Assembly (NCBI GenBank): GCA_020343555.1
Contig: CP070800.1
Coordinates: 396,373-405,053, forward strand
Reading direction: 5' to 3'
DNA: 8,681 nucleotides
Origin: Dehalococcoidales bacterium
Lineage (GTDB): Bacteria > Chloroflexota > Dehalococcoidia > Dehalococcoidales > UBA2162
In this document: piece by piece, positions 6,682 through 8,681 of the stretch
Position numbering within the stretch: position 1 is the stretch's first letter
How the letters are laid out: each line of letters starts with the position of its first letter
The notes under the pieces: generated by a model
Seen by the model: only the letters and a program-made list of their open reading frames with translations
Database searches by the model: none
Told to the model about the DNA's origin: nothing
Program-made: the position numbers and the translations under genes

Positions 6682-7914
6682 TTGAACAGCAATAGTAGAT
6701 ATCGATTCGTAATACTGGGAATTATTGTTCTCATTCGCTCATGCCTGGGGATGAACTGGGCCTCAGCCGGTCCTCTTATCCCTCTTTTAATTGAAAATTT
6801 CAGGATGAACCGTAGTGCTGCCGGATGGTACGCATCTATCGCACCTCTCTCTCTAGCTGTGGTATCTTTGCCCATTAACATGATAGTCGCCCGTCTTAGT
6901 TTGAATAAGACTTTTGCCATCGGAGCGTTTCTAATGTCGGCAGGGGCACTGGCTTTTTTTACCGACGAGTATCTGCTTCTATTGATTTTACGGGCTGTCT
7001 TTGCAGTCGGAACAGCACTGATAGTTCCCGTAGGGACTGCCATAACTGCAGAATGGTTTGGCAGCAACAAACTGCCTGTCATCAACGGTATCGTCATGAG
7101 TTTTACGAACCTGGGTCACAGCCTCGCCTTTGCTACGGCTATACCGATTGCTGCAGCCATTTCATGGAAGGCACCTATTTTCGCGTACGGGGGATTTACT
7201 TTAGCATGCGCTATTGCCTGGGCATTCTTCGGCAGAGAGTACAAAGCAGAACCATCAGAGACCGAAACAATCACTCCCGAACTGGAACAGCTTAAATCCG
7301 AACTTAGTCTCAGACAGATTCTCACCAACCGGTATGCGATTTTACTCACCTTATCCGTAACAGTATCCTGGGGCTGTCAGAACGCCTTCAATTCATGGTT
7401 GCCGGACTACTACTATAACGTTTTCAATATCCCTCTGGCAGAAGCCAGCTCAATTATAGCCATTTCGAAGATAGGCGGTATCGCTGCCTCAATACTCGGA
7501 GGAATTCTCTCCACTCGGTTGGGACGCCGCAAACCGTTCCTTATTATTTCAGGGATATTCACAGGACTGTCCGGATTAATTGCGATTCTGTTCAACAACC
7601 CAGCCGCTATTTATACCGGTGTGTTGCTTCTGGCAATTTTCGGCCCGTTCTTCATGTCCAGCATAATGACCATACCGATGGAAATTCCCCAGATATCCCT
7701 GCGTTCTGGAGTTATCGTGGTAGCAATGATGCTGGTGGGCGGAAACTTGGGAAACTTCGCCAGCCCGCTTATCGTTGGCTACCTCGTCGATGTAACAGGC
7801 TCTTACCTTCCGGGATTCATCACATTCATAGTGCTTTCATATATCCTTTTACTGGCAGGAATACTACTGCCGGAAACAGGTCCCGCCGGACAGAAAAGTA
7901 ATAGTAATCGTTAA
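6682..7914 (+). CDS. Major facilitator superfamily transporter
   Basis: This 410-residue inner-membrane carrier has about twelve hydrophobic segments in two blocks of six. A hydrophilic central loop (about 185-212, EPSETETITPELEQLK) separates them, as in the MFS fold. The second half keeps the loop 8-9 signature GGILSTRLGRRKP (273-285); the equivalent in loop 2-3 is degenerate. The general look is of anion or organic-acid carriers such as the CynX/NarK-like groups, but substrate cannot be assigned. The start is uncertain. TTG 6682 is the only usual start codon between the upstream stop (6655-6657) and the first membrane helix, and its binding site is poor (GGA 14 nt upstream). The next ATG would remove most of helix 1. 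The gene is divergent from the selenoprotein operon, suggesting linked control and uptake or export of that pathway's substrate. Confidence 0.88.
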   Translation: MNSNSRYRFVILGIIVLIRSCLGMNWASAGPLIPLLIENFRMNRSAAGWYASIAPLSLAVVSLPINMIVARLSLNKTFAIGAFLMSAGALAFFTDEYLLLLILRAVFAVGTALIVPVGTAITAEWFGSNKLPVINGIVMSFTNLGHSLAFATAIPIAAAISWKAPIFAYGGFTLACAIAWAFFGREYKAEPSETETITPELEQLKSELSLRQILTNRYAILLTLSVTVSWGCQNAFNSWLPDYYYNVFNIPLAEASSIIAISKIGGIAASILGGILSTRLGRRKPFLIISGIFTGLSGLIAILFNNPAAIYTGVLLLAIFGPFFMSSIMTIPMEIPQISLRSGVIVVAMMLVGGNLGNFASPLIVGYLVDVTGSYLPGFITFIVLSYILLLAGILLPETGPAGQKSNSNR

Positions 7915-8017
7915 CAGGCATTGCATGGTGAAAGACTCCCACACAGGATGATGTCAAGTTAATTGAATAAGAAATAAATCTTATAAAAACGTCTACTTAT
8001 TTCCCCGACTAACGGTC

Positions 8018-8036
8018 AGGCGTGAAATCCATGCCT
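8018..8036. repeat. Inverted repeat downstream of the transporter gene
   Basis: AGGCGTG-AAATC-CATGCCT forms a 7-bp stem with one G-T wobble and a 5-nt loop. A T-run (CCTTTTTAT, ending near 8055) follows, but about 12 nt after the stem, so it is at best a poor terminator for the transporter transcript. Confidence 0.3.
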
Positions 8037-8058
8037 AAGAAAGGAACCTTTTTATAGT

Positions 8059-8083
8059 GGAGGTGCGTGAGAGTCAAACCTCC
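8059..8083. repeat. GGAGGT/ACCTCC inverted repeat
   Basis: GGAGGT (8059-8064) and ACCTCC (8078-8083) are perfect complements across a 13-nt loop. The GGAGGT arm looks like a ribosome binding site, but no suitable start codon follows at normal spacing. The role is unknown. Confidence 0.3.
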
Positions 8084-8144
8084 TGTAACTTTACTGTGTT
8101 TTGAATAGCTTTTCGGAATGTTTCTCATACTATGGGTACAGCTA

Positions 8145-8173
8145 TTTATTACTGTTTGAGAATAATGTATAAT
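8145..8173 (+). promoter_or_regulatory. Weak candidate promoter upstream of the enolase-superfamily gene
   Basis: A perfect TATAAT (8168-8173) is preceded, 17 nt upstream, by a poor -35 box TTTATT (8145-8150). Transcription from near 8180 would give a leader of about 200 nt that includes the hairpins at 8233-8310. In AT-rich DNA this could be chance. Confidence 0.25.
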
Positions 8174-8232
8174 CTTTAGTCCCAGGTAAACGTGGAAACT
8201 CGTAAATTAGGGTAGATTGATAGAATTGCTAT

Positions 8233-8263
8233 GTAATAATTAGGTCTAATATTACCTCTTTTT
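8233..8263 (+). terminator. Terminator-like hairpin in the leader of the enolase-superfamily gene
   Basis: GTAATA, a bulged A, TTA, loop GGTC and TAATATTAC (8233-8255) form a 9-bp stem with one bulge. CTC and a run of five T (8259-8263) follow directly. The stem is AT-rich and so weak. It lies 115 nt before the next start codon and 319 nt after the transporter stop. It may end the transporter transcript, or work as an attenuator: the right arm can pair instead with 8300-8311. Confidence 0.35.
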
Positions 8264-8377
8264 ATGATCATTCATCAGAAGTAGAATCTAACTTGTGAAA
8301 ATATTAGATTTCGACTATTATGTGCAGACGATAGTATTCTTTGATAGTCTTCGGAAGAGAATTTGGAGGTGTAAAAA

Positions 8378-8681
8378 ATGAAAATAGTAAACGTAGAAAC
8401 CTTTTTAGTGGAAAATCCTGCTTCCAGTCGTGTAGGAAGAAACTGGCTATTCGTGAAACTCACTACAGACAACGGAATTGAGGGTATTGCCGAACCGGTT
8501 CGTGGCGGGGTCGATAATGTGGCTACAGCTCAATTAATTGGCGCCACTGCGGATCGATATATAATTGATGCCGACCCGTTTAATATAGAGACGCTTTACC
8601 GAAGAATGTACGGAGTGGGTGGGGCTCAGAGCCCAATGAGTATACTTAGTGCCTTTGAAATAGCCTGCTGGGACATAATAG
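8378..8681 (+). CDS. Mandelate racemase/muconate lactonizing enzyme family protein (enolase superfamily), N-terminal part
   Basis: The gene runs off the right edge; the first 101 residues are visible of a family usually near 370-400. They form the alpha/beta capping domain. It starts MKIVNVETFLVE, followed by an exposed-strand pattern WLFVKLTTDNGIEGIAEP (about 23-40), a helix that ends DADPFNIETLYRRMYG (64-79), and SAFEIACWDI (91-100), the characteristic entry into the barrel domain. The metal ligands and catalytic Lys/His residues lie in the missing part, so the reaction (racemisation, cycloisomerisation or acid-sugar dehydration) cannot be told. The start is secure: GGAGGT (8365-8370) is 7 nt before the ATG. 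It lies on the same strand as the transporter but 463 bp away, so it is probably transcribed separately, perhaps under leader control. Multiple such paralogues are known in SAR202 Chloroflexota. Confidence 0.9.
   Translation, partial: MKIVNVETFLVENPASSRVGRNWLFVKLTTDNGIEGIAEPVRGGVDNVATAQLIGATADRYIIDADPFNIETLYRRMYGVGGAQSPMSILSAFEIACWDII

Larger units (their letters stand above)
7915..8377. other. 463-bp non-coding region with several inverted repeats
   Basis: No credible gene is seen between the transporter and the enolase-superfamily gene. A 65-codon minus-strand frame at 8472-8275 overlaps the real gene start and is a shadow. The stretch is AT-rich and holds hairpins near 8018 and 8059, a TATAAT box at 8168, a terminator-like hairpin at 8233 and a 7-bp inverted repeat at 8285-8310. 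Most of it could be 3' untranslated sequence of the transporter plus a long leader of the next gene. Confidence 0.5.

Noticed and set aside
8067..8108. Short leader peptide starting at a GTG after GGAGGT
   Set aside because: The spacing from GGAGGT to the GTG is only 2 nt and the product of about 14 residues shows no regulatory codon run.
8275..8472. Minus-strand 65-residue frame at the right end
   Set aside because: It overlaps the start of the enolase-superfamily gene, which has a clear binding site and family motifs.

Overview
The window looks like a slice of a bacterial genome of moderate GC content, with AT-rich intergenic DNA, strong GGAGG-type ribosome binding sites and sigma70-like promoters. 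The gene set is a FAD-dependent oxidoreductase, an SDR, a UGSC-type selenoprotein, an MFS carrier, an enolase-superfamily enzyme and a C45-type acyltransferase. This is typical of an organic-acid or xenobiotic-type catabolic region. It would fit an uncultivated marine bacterium such as SAR202 Chloroflexota, but that assignment is inference from gene content; there is no phylogenetic marker here.

Layout: 1-660 is the C-terminal part of a C45/penicillin-acyltransferase-like gene. Positions 661-2037 form a decayed, AT-rich stretch with a degenerate tRNA-like relic, one uncertain hypothetical gene and a C-terminal remnant that may come from a flavodoxin-like reductase. A good promoter (2038-2066) leads into a 564-residue FAD-dependent oxidoreductase (2145-3839). 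Convergent to it is a two-gene minus-strand operon: a selenocysteine protein (6538-4853), then an SDR dehydrogenase (4810-3887). An MFS transporter (6682-7914) is divergent from that operon across a short region with candidate promoters on both strands and a central 10-bp palindrome. A 463-bp non-coding stretch with several inverted repeats, including a terminator-like hairpin with a competing alternative pairing, leads into the truncated start of an MR/MLE (enolase superfamily) gene at the right edge.

The main result is the minus-strand gene at 6538-4853. Conventional ORF calling breaks it at an in-frame TGA (6163-6161). That TGA starts a U-x-x-C motif (UDGC). It is followed, at exactly the bacterial SECIS distance, by a perfect 8-bp hairpin with a GTG loop. 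The frame is unbroken on both sides, giving a 561-residue selenoprotein related to the UGSC family with a long C-terminal domain. The genes together suggest uptake (MFS) and redox or lyase processing (FAD enzyme, SDR, selenoprotein, enolase-superfamily enzyme) of an unidentified organic substrate.
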